From: Roseicitreum antarcticum
GTDB taxonomy: Bacteria; Pseudomonadota; Alphaproteobacteria; Rhodobacterales; Rhodobacteraceae
Assembly (NCBI RefSeq): GCF_014681765.1
Contig: NZ_CP061500.1
Span: 1-64,000, forward strand
Direction: 5' to 3'
DNA: 64,000 bases
Part shown: piece after piece, positions 55,104-64,000 of the stretch
How positions within the stretch are numbered: position 1 is the stretch's first letter
Layout of the letters: each line of letters begins with the position of its first letter
Notes under the pieces: model-generated
Told to the model about the DNA's origin: nothing
Seen by the model: the letters and a program-made list of their open reading frames with translations, nothing else
The model's database searches: none
Program-made: the position numbers and the translations under genes

Positions 55104-57495
55104 CAGCCTGATGGACGTTGATGAACACGGCGCGGCGCTGGATCCGCTGACGGCACTGCCCGCATGGGTGAAGGGCGAAAAGCGGCTCTCGTCGATGCTG
55201 CCCTACGTCAGCCTTGTCACCGACAGCACCATCCGCACCCGGGGCAACGAGCTGATGCAGTGCATCCGGCTCGAGGGGGTGAATAGCACCACCAATGAGG
55301 ACGCGCATCTAGACCGGATCGGCGCACTTCTTGCCGGGATCGTGGCGCAGGTCGGCACAGAGTTTTCCTTCTACCTGCACAAGGTCTCGAAGGCGGTCGA
55401 TGTGACCCTTCCACCAATGACGGGCGACGGGTTCGCGGCCGAGATCGATCGGCGCTGGCGCGCCCATCTTGGGCGGGCCGGATTGCGCGACAAGACAATC
55501 ACGCTCTCGGTCCTGAAACGCCCCGAGGCGGGCAGTCGGATCCCCTTCGGTCTTGGTGCATCAAAGGCGAGGCTGGCCGCAGATACCACGCGAAGGATGC
55601 GCAAACTCGACGAAGTCGTGGGCTTTCTTCTGTCCAGCTTCGATGAGCTGAAACCGCGCCTGCTGTCGGCAAAAACCGGCGAACTTCTGGGGTTCCTCGG
55701 CAGTCTCAATACCGGAGAAGAGCACCCGCTCTATCCGCGCTCGCGTCTTGGCGTGATCGCAGAAGATGTGGCCAACACCCGCGTCACGTTCCGAGGCACC
55801 ACAATCCAACTGTCCGACGGCGCGGTTGGCGAAAAGTTCGGCGCAATCTTTGCGGTCAAGAACTACCCGGCCAAGACCGACAGCCTGATGCTCGACGAGT
55901 TGAACCTGCCCGTGGACATGGTGGTCACCCATTCTTTCGTGCCGATCAACAGCAACATCATGGCCGGGCGCATCAAACGCCACGTCCGGCTGATGCAGGC
56001 GGCCAATGACGGCGCGGTCAGCCTGACGGAGGAGTTGGAGCTTGCCCGGGATGATCTGGAATCCAAACGGCTTATTTTTGGCGAACATCACATGAGTGTC
56101 GCGGTCTATGCCAGATCGCGAGAGGCGCTCGACGATATTGCCGCCGAGATCCGCAACATCTCGGCCACTTCCGGCATCAACCTGATTTCTGAGGCCTTCG
56201 GGGCACGGGCGCATTACATGGCCCAGCATCCCGGGAATACTGGGGCGCGCAGCCGCAAGGCGGCGATCACCAACCACAATTTCGCCGACCTCGCGACCTT
56301 CCACCGCACGCCACTCGGCAAGACCGGGTCGGAAGTGCCCTGGGGTGTACCGATCGCGCTCTTTCCGACACCCGAGCGCAGCGGGTTCCGCTTCAACTTC
56401 CACGAACAGGGTGCGCCGGATCGTGAACCAACTGGCGGGCACACTCTGATCCTGGGCCGTCCCGGGTCCGGCAAATCCGTGTTGGCGGCTTTTCTCATGA
56501 CCATGGCGCGCCGCGCAGGCGCACGGCTTTTCGTCTTTGACTACCGCGCCGGTATGGAGATGGCCGTGCGCGCGCTCGGAGGCAGTTATTCGACAGTGCG
56601 CGCCGGAAGGCCCACCGGGCTCAATCCGCTCCAAACCGAGATTGATGCCCGCGGTCAGGCCTGGCTTTCTGACTGGCTGGCAAGCCTGCTGGAGCGCCGC
56701 GACCGGCCTTTAACCCCTGTGCAAACCAACCGTCTGCAGGAAGTCGTGCGTCAGAACGCCAGCGCCGGGAATGCCGGTTTGCGCAACTGGTCGGACTTCG
56801 CCTCGTTGCTGGTCTCCACCGATGATGAGGGCGATCTCTTTGAACGCATGCAGGAATGGACCCCGGATGGCCGGTATGGCTGGATTTTCGGGGCCAACGC
56901 GCAGGACAACTTCAGTCTCGAAGGCAGCCTCGATAGCGACATCGCCGGGTTCGATCTGACCGGCATCCTCGATTCCGAAAGTGAACGGGAGCGCATGGCG
57001 GTTCTCTCCTACCTCTTCCGCCGCGTCGAGCGGGTGATCGAAGACCGCAAACCCACCATCATCGTAATCGACGAGGCCTGGAAGGCGCTCGACAATGCGT
57101 ATTTCGCGGAACGCTTGAGCAACTGGTTGGTCACAGCCCGCAAGCAAAACGCGGTCGTCGTGATGATGACCCAATACGCAAGCCAGCTCGAGCGCACCCG
57201 CACCGGCAAGACCATCGTCGAAGCCGTGCCGACGCAGGTGCTGCTACCCAACATCCGCGCCTCTGCCGCTGATTACGCCATGCTGGGGCTCAGCGAAAAG
57301 GAGCTGGATGTGCTGTTGGGCGTTGGCTCCGCATCACGGCTTGCCCTTGTGCGCGACGACCGCGGTTCGGTGGTGATCGATGCCGATCTCGCAGCACTCG
57401 GCCCGCTCGTGACCATCCTTGGCGGCATGGAGAAGGGCGAAGCCCTCGCAGGCGCCGATTACCGCGACAGACCCGATTTCTGGAGACTGAAATGA
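55093..57495 (+). CDS. virB4: T4SS ATPase VirB4
   Basis: From the ATG at 55093 this is an 800-residue ATPase. The N-terminal CagE/TrbE domain (about 1-400) includes LPYVSLVTDSTIRTRGNELM. Walker A GRPGSGKS is at about 455-462, and Walker B IIVIDEAWKAL is near 656-666. It powers pilus assembly and substrate passage at the inner membrane. Length and motifs are normal. Confidence 0.95.
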   Translation: MPRDSLMDVDEHGAALDPLTALPAWVKGEKRLSSMLPYVSLVTDSTIRTRGNELMQCIRLEGVNSTTNEDAHLDRIGALLAGIVAQVGTEFSFYLHKVSKAVDVTLPPMTGDGFAAEIDRRWRAHLGRAGLRDKTITLSVLKRPEAGSRIPFGLGASKARLAADTTRRMRKLDEVVGFLLSSFDELKPRLLSAKTGELLGFLGSLNTGEEHPLYPRSRLGVIAEDVANTRVTFRGTTIQLSDGAVGEKFGAIFAVKNYPAKTDSLMLDELNLPVDMVVTHSFVPINSNIMAGRIKRHVRLMQAANDGAVSLTEELELARDDLESKRLIFGEHHMSVAVYARSREALDDIAAEIRNISATSGINLISEAFGARAHYMAQHPGNTGARSRKAAITNHNFADLATFHRTPLGKTGSEVPWGVPIALFPTPERSGFRFNFHEQGAPDREPTGGHTLILGRPGSGKSVLAAFLMTMARRAGARLFVFDYRAGMEMAVRALGGSYSTVRAGRPTGLNPLQTEIDARGQAWLSDWLASLLERRDRPLTPVQTNRLQEVVRQNASAGNAGLRNWSDFASLLVSTDDEGDLFERMQEWTPDGRYGWIFGANAQDNFSLEGSLDSDIAGFDLTGILDSESERERMAVLSYLFRRVERVIEDRKPTIIVIDEAWKALDNAYFAERLSNWLVTARKQNAVVVMMTQYASQLERTRTGKTIVEAVPTQVLLPNIRASAADYAMLGLSEKELDVLLGVGSASRLALVRDDRGSVVIDADLAALGPLVTILGGMEKGEALAGADYRDRPDFWRLK

Positions 57496-57710
57496 CACGT
57501 AACACACTCCGCAGCCTTGTCCTCCTTGGCCTTGTCTCAACCCTCACCGCCTGCGCCCAGCACAACTCCCCGCGGGCCAACTGCTTCAACTTCCGCAGTG
57601 GTACGGCGCCCGATACCTCGGGGACAACCACGACGATCTCCACAATGAGTGCAGAGGTCACGCGGCGGGACACCGCTTGCGATTTCGTGATGTTGGGCGC
57701 GGGCGGCTGA
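57492..57710 (+). CDS. small lipoprotein, VirB7-like
   Basis: A 72-residue protein with a lipobox LTAC (Cys21) after a short signal peptide (TRNTLRSLVLLGLVSTLTA). It is placed where virB7 or entry-exclusion lipoproteins occur and overlaps virB4. The tail has two more cysteines. VirB7 identity is inferred from position and lipobox only. Confidence 0.65.
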   Translation: MTRNTLRSLVLLGLVSTLTACAQHNSPRANCFNFRSGTAPDTSGTTTTISTMSAEVTRRDTACDFVMLGAGG

Positions 57711-57714
57711 CCCC

Positions 57715-58881
57715 ATGCGCTGTTGGCTCCCTCTCTCGATGGTCGGGCTCTTGCTCGCCGGTCCCTTTGCGGGACCGGTCGCTGCACAGGGTGTGCCGAC
57801 CTTTGATCTGCGGCTTTTCGCAGAACGACAGGCGATCCTCACACAGACCGACCGCGATCTGGCGCTGCAACAGGAACGCCAGACCCGGGAAGAGGAATTG
57901 GCCGAGATCGAACGTCAACAACTCGCCTCGTTGGAAGGGTTGATGGATGCCATGACCCTCGGATCAGGTGATGTCGCGGGCACTGTTGCGGGGCTGGAGG
58001 CAGGACAGGGGGCGGTAGCTGGCGTCGAGAGTGCAGCCGCCAGCCTCTACGCACCTGCGGACAACAACCCGGTTGCGGCGCGGATGTTCGGAGATGCCCG
58101 GGAGGGAATCGAGGAGCTGATCATCCGCGCAGCCCGCGACACCCACAGTCTGCCGGGCATCAGCCGGGCAGGACTCTCGCTCGTGCAATGGCGCTGCCTC
58201 CTGCAGGCGCTGATCTGGCAGGAAAGCCGGTTCCAGATCGGCGCACGCTCGCCTGTCGGCGCTTTTGGTCTCACCCAGATCATGCCCGGCACGGCGAGCG
58301 ATCTCGGCATCAATCCCGGCTATTACGACGACCCCTATCTGCAGGTCACCGGCGGCGCGCGATATCTCGCGCAGATGCTGAACATGTTCGATGGCAACAT
58401 CATCCACGCGCTCGCCGCCTACAACGCCGGGCCGGGTCGGGTGCAAGAATATGGTGGCGTGCCGCCCTTCGCGGAAACCCAACACTACGTCGTGGTGATT
58501 CCGCAGCAATACAACAGCTACCTCGCCGCCGTCGGCGGCATCGATGCACTCGGCACGATCGATCCGGTGCTTCTGGCCAATGCAAGCTTCAGCCTCTCGT
58601 CCCATGGCGCGGGCGTCTATGGCGACTACTCGCTGATCTCGGTGCAGGCCGCTGCCCTGCGGGTGCAGGACATCATCACCAGCATCGGCGAAACCGAGGA
58701 CCTGCATGAGTCGATCGCCCTCAACACCTATGCCCGCGCCGAGCTTGCCCGGCTGATCGCGATCCGCACCCGCATCAAGGCCGCCCACACCCAACCGCTG
58801 AGCGACGAGCAGATCGCGATGGCGGCCGGCCAGGCCGCAGAGCGGCAGTTCATGGATTTTACCCAGGAGAGTTTGCAATGA
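57715..58881 (+). CDS. exported transglycosylase embedded in a VirB5-like protein
   Basis: A 388-residue exported protein. After the signal peptide (MRCWLPLSMVGLLLAGPFAG) the start QGVPTFDLRLFAERQ resembles the QGVPTVDTQNIAQE start of the VirB5 next door. The centre (about 140-270) is an SLT transglycosylase domain, with IWQESRFQIGARSPVGAFGL, QIMPGTASDLG and ALAAYNAGPGRV. The end, AERQFMDFTQESLQ, matches the VirB5 end EERRYMDFTLPSLNP. So an SLT domain seems inserted in a VirB5-type frame. It could tie peptidoglycan opening to the pilus tip. A second, simpler transglycosylase heads the operon. Confidence 0.8.
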   Translation: MRCWLPLSMVGLLLAGPFAGPVAAQGVPTFDLRLFAERQAILTQTDRDLALQQERQTREEELAEIERQQLASLEGLMDAMTLGSGDVAGTVAGLEAGQGAVAGVESAAASLYAPADNNPVAARMFGDAREGIEELIIRAARDTHSLPGISRAGLSLVQWRCLLQALIWQESRFQIGARSPVGAFGLTQIMPGTASDLGINPGYYDDPYLQVTGGARYLAQMLNMFDGNIIHALAAYNAGPGRVQEYGGVPPFAETQHYVVVIPQQYNSYLAAVGGIDALGTIDPVLLANASFSLSSHGAGVYGDYSLISVQAAALRVQDIITSIGETEDLHESIALNTYARAELARLIAIRTRIKAAHTQPLSDEQIAMAAGQAAERQFMDFTQESLQ

Positions 58882-59675
58882 TCCGGCGCTTTACCCGTTC
58901 CGTTTTCAACAGCGCCGCGACGATGGCGCTTGCCGTTGCCTTCGCTGGCCCCGTCACCGCACAAGGCGTGCCTACTGTCGACACCCAGAACATCGCCCAG
59001 GAAATCCGCCAGCTGCAGCAGATGCTGCAGGACTTCGGGATCCAGACCGACCTCTTGGACAACGCGCTGGCGCAACTCGAGGTCGTGCAGAACCAACTCG
59101 ACCAGCTCAATCAGATGTATGCTTCGCTGACCGGACCGCGCAGTATTCTGGGCCTTGTCATGGGGGACGGGCTCGACGGGCTGCTCGATGCAAAGTTCGA
59201 AGACATCCCGGGCCTGATCCGCGGCATCCAGCAAGGGGACTGGAGTAACCTGCTCGGGCCAACTGCAGGTCCGATGCGCACGCAGATGGAACAGGCCTTG
59301 GCCAGTGCGGGTTTCGACGAAGACTCGTTGAACGAGATTGCCACCAGCGGCAATCCCGGCGCTGTGGGCGTGGCCACACGTGCGACCACTGGTGCTGTGA
59401 TGTCGGCCGCTGCCCAGAACAGCCATGCCGAGGCAGCCTTGTCGCTTGAACGTGTCGAACGGCTGGTCACCATGATCCCGGAAATGGAGGATCTGAAGGC
59501 CGCGATGGACCACAACACCCGTGTCACGGCGGAACTCGCCATCGCCATGACGCGCATGTGGGAGCTGGAGGCGATCCAGACTCTCGGCGCAGGCAATGCC
59601 GGTGTCGTCGATGCCGCGACCATTGCCGAAGAGCGCCGCTACATGGACTTCACCTTGCCGAGCCTGAACCCGTGA
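58878..59675 (+). CDS. virB5: T4SS minor pilus protein VirB5
   Basis: A 265-residue exported protein with signal peptide (MALAVAFAGPVTAQ), then a coiled coil (NIAQEIRQLQQMLQDFGIQT and VVQNQLDQLNQMYASLTG) typical of VirB5/TrbJ. The C-terminus has another long helix. It sits at the pilus tip and helps recognition of recipient cells. It overlaps the preceding gene by four bases. Confidence 0.85.
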   Translation: MIRRFTRSVFNSAATMALAVAFAGPVTAQGVPTVDTQNIAQEIRQLQQMLQDFGIQTDLLDNALAQLEVVQNQLDQLNQMYASLTGPRSILGLVMGDGLDGLLDAKFEDIPGLIRGIQQGDWSNLLGPTAGPMRTQMEQALASAGFDEDSLNEIATSGNPGAVGVATRATTGAVMSAAAQNSHAEAALSLERVERLVTMIPEMEDLKAAMDHNTRVTAELAIAMTRMWELEAIQTLGAGNAGVVDAATIAEERRYMDFTLPSLNP

Positions 59676-59689
59676 GTGGGGTGACAGAT

Positions 59690-60337
59690 ATGAGCGCCCG
59701 TGAGATCGTCGAGGAAGAACTGGTCCATGGCGCGCTGCGCCGCGAGCGACTCTGGCAGAGGATCGGGCTTGGTGGGGCAGGCTTCGGCGTGCTGGGGTGC
59801 CTCGCCGCGGCGACCGTCGCGCTGAGCATCAAGGCGCCGCTGCCTGTGGTCGTGCCCTATGACCCGGAAACCGGCATGGCGCTTCCGAATGCTACGGTCG
59901 CGGCCGTGTCGCTGGCCGAGCGGCCCGCCGTGATCGAGGCACAGATATATCGCTACATCTTCGAGCGCGAGGCCTACAACCAGCTCGACAACGATCTGCG
60001 CGTCCGCCGGGTGCTGGCGCAATCAACAGGTGCCGCCGAGGCCAGCATGCGCGCCATGTGGACCTCGGGGCAGGAAAGCTATCCGCCCACTCGTTACGGA
60101 CCCTCGGCCGAGATGGCGGTCGAGATAGCATCGATCACCCTCATCGGCGACAACCGAGCGCAGGTGCGTCTGAGAAAGCGTCTGACCAGCCCGCAGGGCG
60201 CGCAGGACGGATCGTTCACCGCCACGCTGATGTTCACCTTCCAGCCAGAACAGACCCGCTCGATCGACGATGTCTGGCAGAACCCCTTCGGCTTCACCGT
60301 CACCCAATATGCCATCCGATCGGACCGTTCCGAATGA
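59690..60337 (+). CDS. virB8: T4SS assembly protein VirB8
   Basis: A 215-residue bitopic inner-membrane protein: cytoplasmic start MSAREIVEEELVHGALRRER, one membrane helix (GLGGAGFGVLGCLAAATVAL), and a periplasmic NTF2-like domain ending VWQNPFGFTVTQYAI, which is diagnostic. A GTG at 59672 is an alternative start. The stop overlaps virB9. Confidence 0.92.
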   Translation: MSAREIVEEELVHGALRRERLWQRIGLGGAGFGVLGCLAAATVALSIKAPLPVVVPYDPETGMALPNATVAAVSLAERPAVIEAQIYRYIFEREAYNQLDNDLRVRRVLAQSTGAAEASMRAMWTSGQESYPPTRYGPSAEMAVEIASITLIGDNRAQVRLRKRLTSPQGAQDGSFTATLMFTFQPEQTRSIDDVWQNPFGFTVTQYAIRSDRSE

Positions 60338-61065
60338 TCATTCGTCCTCCAGCAACAATCTCCAGTCTGCGCTCATTCTGTCGTCTGCTTCTCGGCGTGG
60401 CAGCACTCTGCATCGCGGCCAGCGCGGCCCTGGCCGAGAACACACCGCGCAGAGGCCCTCTCGATAACCGGGTCCGCATCGCGACCTGGGCTGAGGGACA
60501 GGTCTACCGCGTCGTCACGACGCTGACTCGTGTCACCACCGTCGAGTTCGGGACCGGCGAGACGATCCAGTCAATCATTGCAGGTGACACGGTCGGCTTC
60601 CAGTTCGACGGGGTGCCTGGTGGGCGCGCCTTCGCGATCAAGCCCACGGCCTCGGGCGTGGCCACCAACATCACCGTCTATACCAACCGCCGTTCTTACT
60701 ATTTCCATGTGGTCGAGGCGCGCGAGACGCCGCATTACGTCGTCCAGTTCCGCTATCCGGAAACCCGAACCCCGCCGACCCGGGCCGTGGCAGCGGACGC
60801 GCCCAACGCGAACTACGCGGTGAGCAGCCAGAAAGAGTTCACCCCCACGGCTGTCTGGGACGATGGCACCTTCACCTACTTCCGATTTGCGCGCAACGCG
60901 CCGGTTCCGGCGATTTTCCGCTACGCGAACGGTGCCGAGCGCGCGGTGAACAGCACCGCACAGGCCGACGGCGTGATCCGCGTCTCAGGGGTGAACCGGC
61001 AATGGGTGCTGCGACTCGGCGAAGATGAGGTTTGCATTCAGGATAGCACTGGGCCTGCATCATGA
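60334..61065 (+). CDS. virB9: T4SS outer-membrane complex protein VirB9
   Basis: A 243-residue exported protein with signal peptide (LLLGVAALCIAASAALAENT). The N-terminal domain has VRIATWAEGQVYRVVT, and the C-terminal domain has FTPTAVWDDGTFTYFRFA and VPAIFRYANGAE, both diagnostic of VirB9/TrbG. It forms the outer-membrane core with VirB10 and the lipoprotein. Confidence 0.92.
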   Translation: MIIRPPATISSLRSFCRLLLGVAALCIAASAALAENTPRRGPLDNRVRIATWAEGQVYRVVTTLTRVTTVEFGTGETIQSIIAGDTVGFQFDGVPGGRAFAIKPTASGVATNITVYTNRRSYYFHVVEARETPHYVVQFRYPETRTPPTRAVAADAPNANYAVSSQKEFTPTAVWDDGTFTYFRFARNAPVPAIFRYANGAERAVNSTAQADGVIRVSGVNRQWVLRLGEDEVCIQDSTGPAS

Positions 61066-62390
61066 GCACTGACACCGAAGATCTCGCCGCACGGCTGGCC
61101 GCTCTGGAAGGTACTGCCGGTAAGAAGGCGGGGCGTGCGCGCCGGTCACCTCTCGCAGCCATACTCGGCGTTACAGGCATTGTCGCTGTCGGGGGCATCG
61201 CATGGGCGGCCTTGCAGCCAGAAACATCTGCCCCAATGGAGACGGCGGCCCCCGATGAATTCCAGACCACCGGGTCGGGGTTCGGGGATCTGGTGCCGGT
61301 GCGTGTGGCCGAACCGGAACCGGCGCCATCGCCCGCTGAGACCGGTCCGTCCGAGACCGAGCTTGCCCTGATGGAAAGCCTCGCAACCTTGCAGGCTGAG
61401 CTGGCAGATCTTCGCGCCCGCCCAGCGGAAGGCTCTGGAAGCGGGGCGGAGCAGGCTATCGCCGACCTGACGGCCCAGATCGCCGACCTGCAGAGCGCCT
61501 CCGCGCAAGCGCAGCGCGCGCTGGAACGCCAATTGACAGAACGCGACCGCGAGCTGGATCAGATGCGCATGGATCTCGAACTGGCGCGGCTGGCCCCGCC
61601 CGAGCCTGCGAGCATCGGCGACAGCGAGGAAGACCTCAGGATGGCCGAACTCGAGCGTCGACGACTTGCCGAGGCCGAAGCCCGCGCCGAACGCATCGCC
61701 TCGCCGATGATCGCGTTTTCCGGCATGGGGGCAGGCGCGAACCGTGAGGATGCGCTGGAAGCCGCGGCTCTCAATGCCGATGAGGCCTTCGTGCGGGCGG
61801 GCGCCCGACCCGCACCGGTGACCCGGGCGGAAGTGATCGCAAACCCCGCCAACACCGTCATCCAGGGCACGATGATCCAGGCCGTGACGGAGACAGCGCT
61901 GGACAGCACACTTCCGGGCGCGATCCGCGCCATCGTCTCCGAAGATGTGCATTCCTTTGATGGCACCCGCGTCCTGATTCCGCGCGGGGCCCGTCTGATC
62001 GGGCGCTACCGCTCGGACGTAGCCTTGGCGCAGTCGCGCGTCATGGTGGCTTGGGACCGGATCATCCTGCCCGATAACCAGACCATCGAGATCAGCGCTT
62101 TCGGCGGTGACGAGCTCGGTCGTTCTGGCACGACGGGCTTTGTCGACACACGTTTTACGCAGCGTTTTGGCTCGGCCGCGCTGATTTCACTGATCGGGGC
62201 ACTGCCGGCTGCTGCTGCGGGCCAGATCGAGGATGAGGCGGCGGCCGATATTGCCAGCGACGTGGGCTCAGATCTGCGCGACAGCACCCAAAGCGTCATG
62301 CAGGACTATCTCGCGATCCGCCCGGTGATTTATGTCGACCAGGGCACAAGGATCACCGTCATGGTCGACCGCGACCTGGAGGTCTTCTGA
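61062..62390 (+). CDS. virB10: T4SS core protein VirB10
   Basis: A 442-residue protein spanning both membranes: inner-membrane helix at about 30-50 (LAAILGVTGIVAVGGIAWAAL), a Pro/Glu linker, a coiled coil at about 100-190, and the C-terminal TrbI/VirB10 barrel with VIQGTMIQAVTETALDSTLPG, LIPRGARLIGRYRSDV and VMVDRDLEVF. It overlaps virB9 by four bases. Confidence 0.94.
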   Translation: MSTDTEDLAARLAALEGTAGKKAGRARRSPLAAILGVTGIVAVGGIAWAALQPETSAPMETAAPDEFQTTGSGFGDLVPVRVAEPEPAPSPAETGPSETELALMESLATLQAELADLRARPAEGSGSGAEQAIADLTAQIADLQSASAQAQRALERQLTERDRELDQMRMDLELARLAPPEPASIGDSEEDLRMAELERRRLAEAEARAERIASPMIAFSGMGAGANREDALEAAALNADEAFVRAGARPAPVTRAEVIANPANTVIQGTMIQAVTETALDSTLPGAIRAIVSEDVHSFDGTRVLIPRGARLIGRYRSDVALAQSRVMVAWDRIILPDNQTIEISAFGGDELGRSGTTGFVDTRFTQRFGSAALISLIGALPAAAAGQIEDEAAADIASDVGSDLRDSTQSVMQDYLAIRPVIYVDQGTRITVMVDRDLEVF

Positions 62391-62391
62391 C

Positions 62392-63426
62392 ATGGCCGCC
62401 AGTTACCTCGAAGCCTCGCTGAACAGGCTCGGCGCCGCTGCCCAGCGTGAGGATGTGATAGAGATTTGCATCAACCCGGACGGTCAGGTCTGGGGCGAAT
62501 TCCAGGGCGATCACTTCATGCGCGGGCTTGGGGCTCCGCTGAGCCAGACTGAAATCAAGGATCTGGGCAATCAGATCGCGTCGGCCGCCTCCACGACGCT
62601 CAGCACCAAGAAGCCCATCGTCTCGGTCAGTATCCTCTATCGGGGCCGCCCGATCCGCGCGCAGGTGATTCAGCCGCCAGCCGTTGAGGGCGGATTTTCG
62701 ATCTCGCTGCGCTTCTTCTCAACCCTGCCGCTCGAAGCCATCAAGCTTGGGTTCCTCTACGGGAAGGAGCGCAGTCTCGAAGGCCTGCGGCGGGACCGCA
62801 ACCGGACCCTGCGCGACGTGGTTGGCTCTGGTGATATCGACGCTGCCTTGCGCTTTTGCGTCGAGAACAAGCTCAACATGATCGTCTCGGGCGGCACATC
62901 CACCGGCAAGACCGTGGCCGCGCGCAAAATCCTCGCGCTGATCCCCCCCGAGGAGCGGATCATTACCATCGAGGAGGCGGCCGAGCTGCGCCCCGAACAG
63001 CCCAATTCCCTGACGTTGATCGCCGACCGGGATGCGGAGGCTCGCAGCGCTGACGTGCTTCTCGCCTCGACACTCCGCATGCGGCCCGACCGGATTGTGC
63101 TCGGCGAGGTGCGGGGCCGCGAGGCCATGACCTTCCTGGAGGCGATCAACACCGGCCATGGCGGCTCGCTGACCACGCTTCACGCCGAAACCCCACAGCT
63201 TGCGGTACGTCGCCTCGCCATCGCCGCCCTCAAGGCGCAAGTGCCGATGACTTATGCCGATATGGTCGATTATATCGAGGGCTCGATCGACGTCATCATC
63301 CAGGCCGGTCGCCATGACGGCGCGCGCGGCATCACAGAATTCTTCCTACCGGGCCAAAGCATGCATTCCAGCACGGTCGGGACAGGGGACAGCAACACCG
63401 AAAAGCCCTCTCTCGCTGCCGAATAA
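62392..63426 (+). CDS. virB11: T4SS ATPase VirB11
   Basis: A 344-residue hexameric ATPase starting MAASYLEASLNRLGAAAQRE. Walker A GGTSTGKT is at 167-174, the Asp box is EERIITIEEAAEL, Walker B is MRPDRIVLGEVRG, and the His box is GHGGSLTTLHAE. All are intact. It drives pilus assembly and substrate transfer from the cytoplasmic face. It follows virB10 by one base. Confidence 0.95.
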   Translation: MAASYLEASLNRLGAAAQREDVIEICINPDGQVWGEFQGDHFMRGLGAPLSQTEIKDLGNQIASAASTTLSTKKPIVSVSILYRGRPIRAQVIQPPAVEGGFSISLRFFSTLPLEAIKLGFLYGKERSLEGLRRDRNRTLRDVVGSGDIDAALRFCVENKLNMIVSGGTSTGKTVAARKILALIPPEERIITIEEAAELRPEQPNSLTLIADRDAEARSADVLLASTLRMRPDRIVLGEVRGREAMTFLEAINTGHGGSLTTLHAETPQLAVRRLAIAALKAQVPMTYADMVDYIEGSIDVIIQAGRHDGARGITEFFLPGQSMHSSTVGTGDSNTEKPSLAAE

Positions 63427-63443
63427 TCAGAAAAGGACAATCC

Positions 63444-63863
63444 ATGCGTCAGACCACCCTCGCTCTTGCTCTCCTCACGCTGGCCGGGCCACTCGTGGCC
63501 CAGACCTCGCCACAGGTGACCAATGATCTCACCGTCGACATGGCACCCCAGCAGTACCGGATTTGCAACGACCGCCCCGCACGCCCGACATGGATGGATG
63601 AGATCCATCCGCGGCAGGCGTATCGGGCAACGTCAATGATGGAGCTCTATGAAATTCGCGCATGGGAAGAGATTACGGCTTCTGGTGACTGCTCATGCGA
63701 CACCCGATTTCCGGCATGGGACAGCGCCGACAACGAATACCGGCAGCAATACGAAGGTCTCGCTCAGGGCGAACACACAGCGCTACGCCTCGAATGGATC
63801 GCGAAACGCAAACAACTTCAGCCGATGGTCCGTGAAACCTGCGAAGCTCAGGGCAACTGGTAA
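63444..63863 (+). CDS. exported T4SS-associated protein
   Basis: A 139-residue protein with a signal peptide (MRQTTLALALLTLAGPLVAQ). The mature part contains four cysteines (CNDRPARPTW, CSCDTRF, and ETCEAQG at the end) and probably forms disulfides. It lies between virB11 and virB6 and overlaps the latter. Position suggests a periplasmic accessory of the channel. Family not named. Confidence 0.75.
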   Translation: MRQTTLALALLTLAGPLVAQTSPQVTNDLTVDMAPQQYRICNDRPARPTWMDEIHPRQAYRATSMMELYEIRAWEEITASGDCSCDTRFPAWDSADNEYRQQYEGLAQGEHTALRLEWIAKRKQLQPMVRETCEAQGNW

Positions 63864-64000
63864 TGGGCGTTGTCAGCTGGATGGTTGGAACGGCTGACAG
63901 CTTTCTTGCTGACGCCGCGGAGTCCCAGTTTGGGGCGGTCGCGAGCAATACCGGCACAATCGTCCTGCTGATGGTCACGCTCTCCCTAATCGGGGTCTGC
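63863..64000 (+). CDS. virB6: T4SS membrane channel protein VirB6/TrbL (partial)
   Basis: The first 46 residues, starting MGVVSWMVGTADSFLADAAE, continue to the edge of the window with a membrane helix (TIVLLMVTLSLIGVC). The start overlaps the preceding stop. This is the place and style of VirB6/TrbL, a polytopic inner-membrane protein; the rest lies outside. Confidence 0.75.
   Translation, partial: MGVVSWMVGTADSFLADAAESQFGAVASNTGTIVLLMVTLSLIGVC

Noticed and set aside
55561-56634. A 357-codon minus-strand frame inside virB4
   Set aside because: Antisense shadow of a clear VirB4 ATPase; no domain of its own.

Overview
The window looks like a large mosaic plasmid from an alphaproteobacterium, most likely Rhodobacteraceae (Roseobacter group). 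The basis is a complete repABC replication/partition cassette on the minus strand (about 11149-14718), a conjugative VirB-type type IV secretion cluster at the right end (53466-64000), moderately high GC, and many insertion sequences. No rRNA, tRNA or CRISPR array was seen.

Left arm (1-7716): an accessory island that reads as a decayed defence locus. It carries the end of an unknown gene, a uracil-DNA-glycosylase-like gene, an IS5/IS427 element, then a three-gene operon with ATGA overlaps: a ThsB-like TIR gene (split by an IS110-type element), a protein with a C-terminal TIR domain and probably a second TIR-like domain, and a SLOG-domain protein. A frameshifted IS256 copy with an 8-bp target duplication closes this arm. 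The TIR/TIR/SLOG operon is the best candidate for a poorly described immune system, although its first gene is broken here.

Backbone (7755-20545): a small exported protein, a hypothetical gene, a large ParB-like protein, repC, a probable antisense RNA, repB, repA, a serine recombinase, a DUF1612/HTH protein, a Fic protein, and copy A of a two-gene module (winged-helix-like protein plus Cys-containing exported protein). Copy B lies at 26906-28706 in the same orientation, with a conserved hairpin pair between its two genes.

Stress/energy island (20861-52700): an IS21 that truncates a yihY gene, tiny membrane proteins, a PRC-barrel protein, a cyclopropane-fatty-acid synthase, a possible MITE, an arginine deiminase cluster (transporter, arcA, arcB, arcC), hdeD, and a complete nine-gene N-ATPase operon (atpDCQRBEFAG). 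These are followed by a GNAT gene, an intact IS256 inverted relative to the first, a Crp/Fnr regulator, a DUF924 remnant, an IS5-family element, a P-type metal ATPase with a separate HMA protein, an NTF2-like protein and an aldehyde dehydrogenase. Five Fnr-like palindromes (CTGATCNNGATCAG and close variants) sit in front of these units, so the island is probably one regulon of the local Crp/Fnr protein, tuned to low oxygen or stress. ATP from arginine catabolism could power Na+ or H+ export by the N-ATPase.

Right arm (52999-64000): a small exported protein on the minus strand, then a tightly packed T4SS operon: hypothetical, lytic transglycosylase, virB2, virB3, virB4, a virB7-like lipoprotein, a transglycosylase embedded in a VirB5-like protein, virB5, virB8, virB9, virB10, virB11, an exported protein, and the start of virB6.
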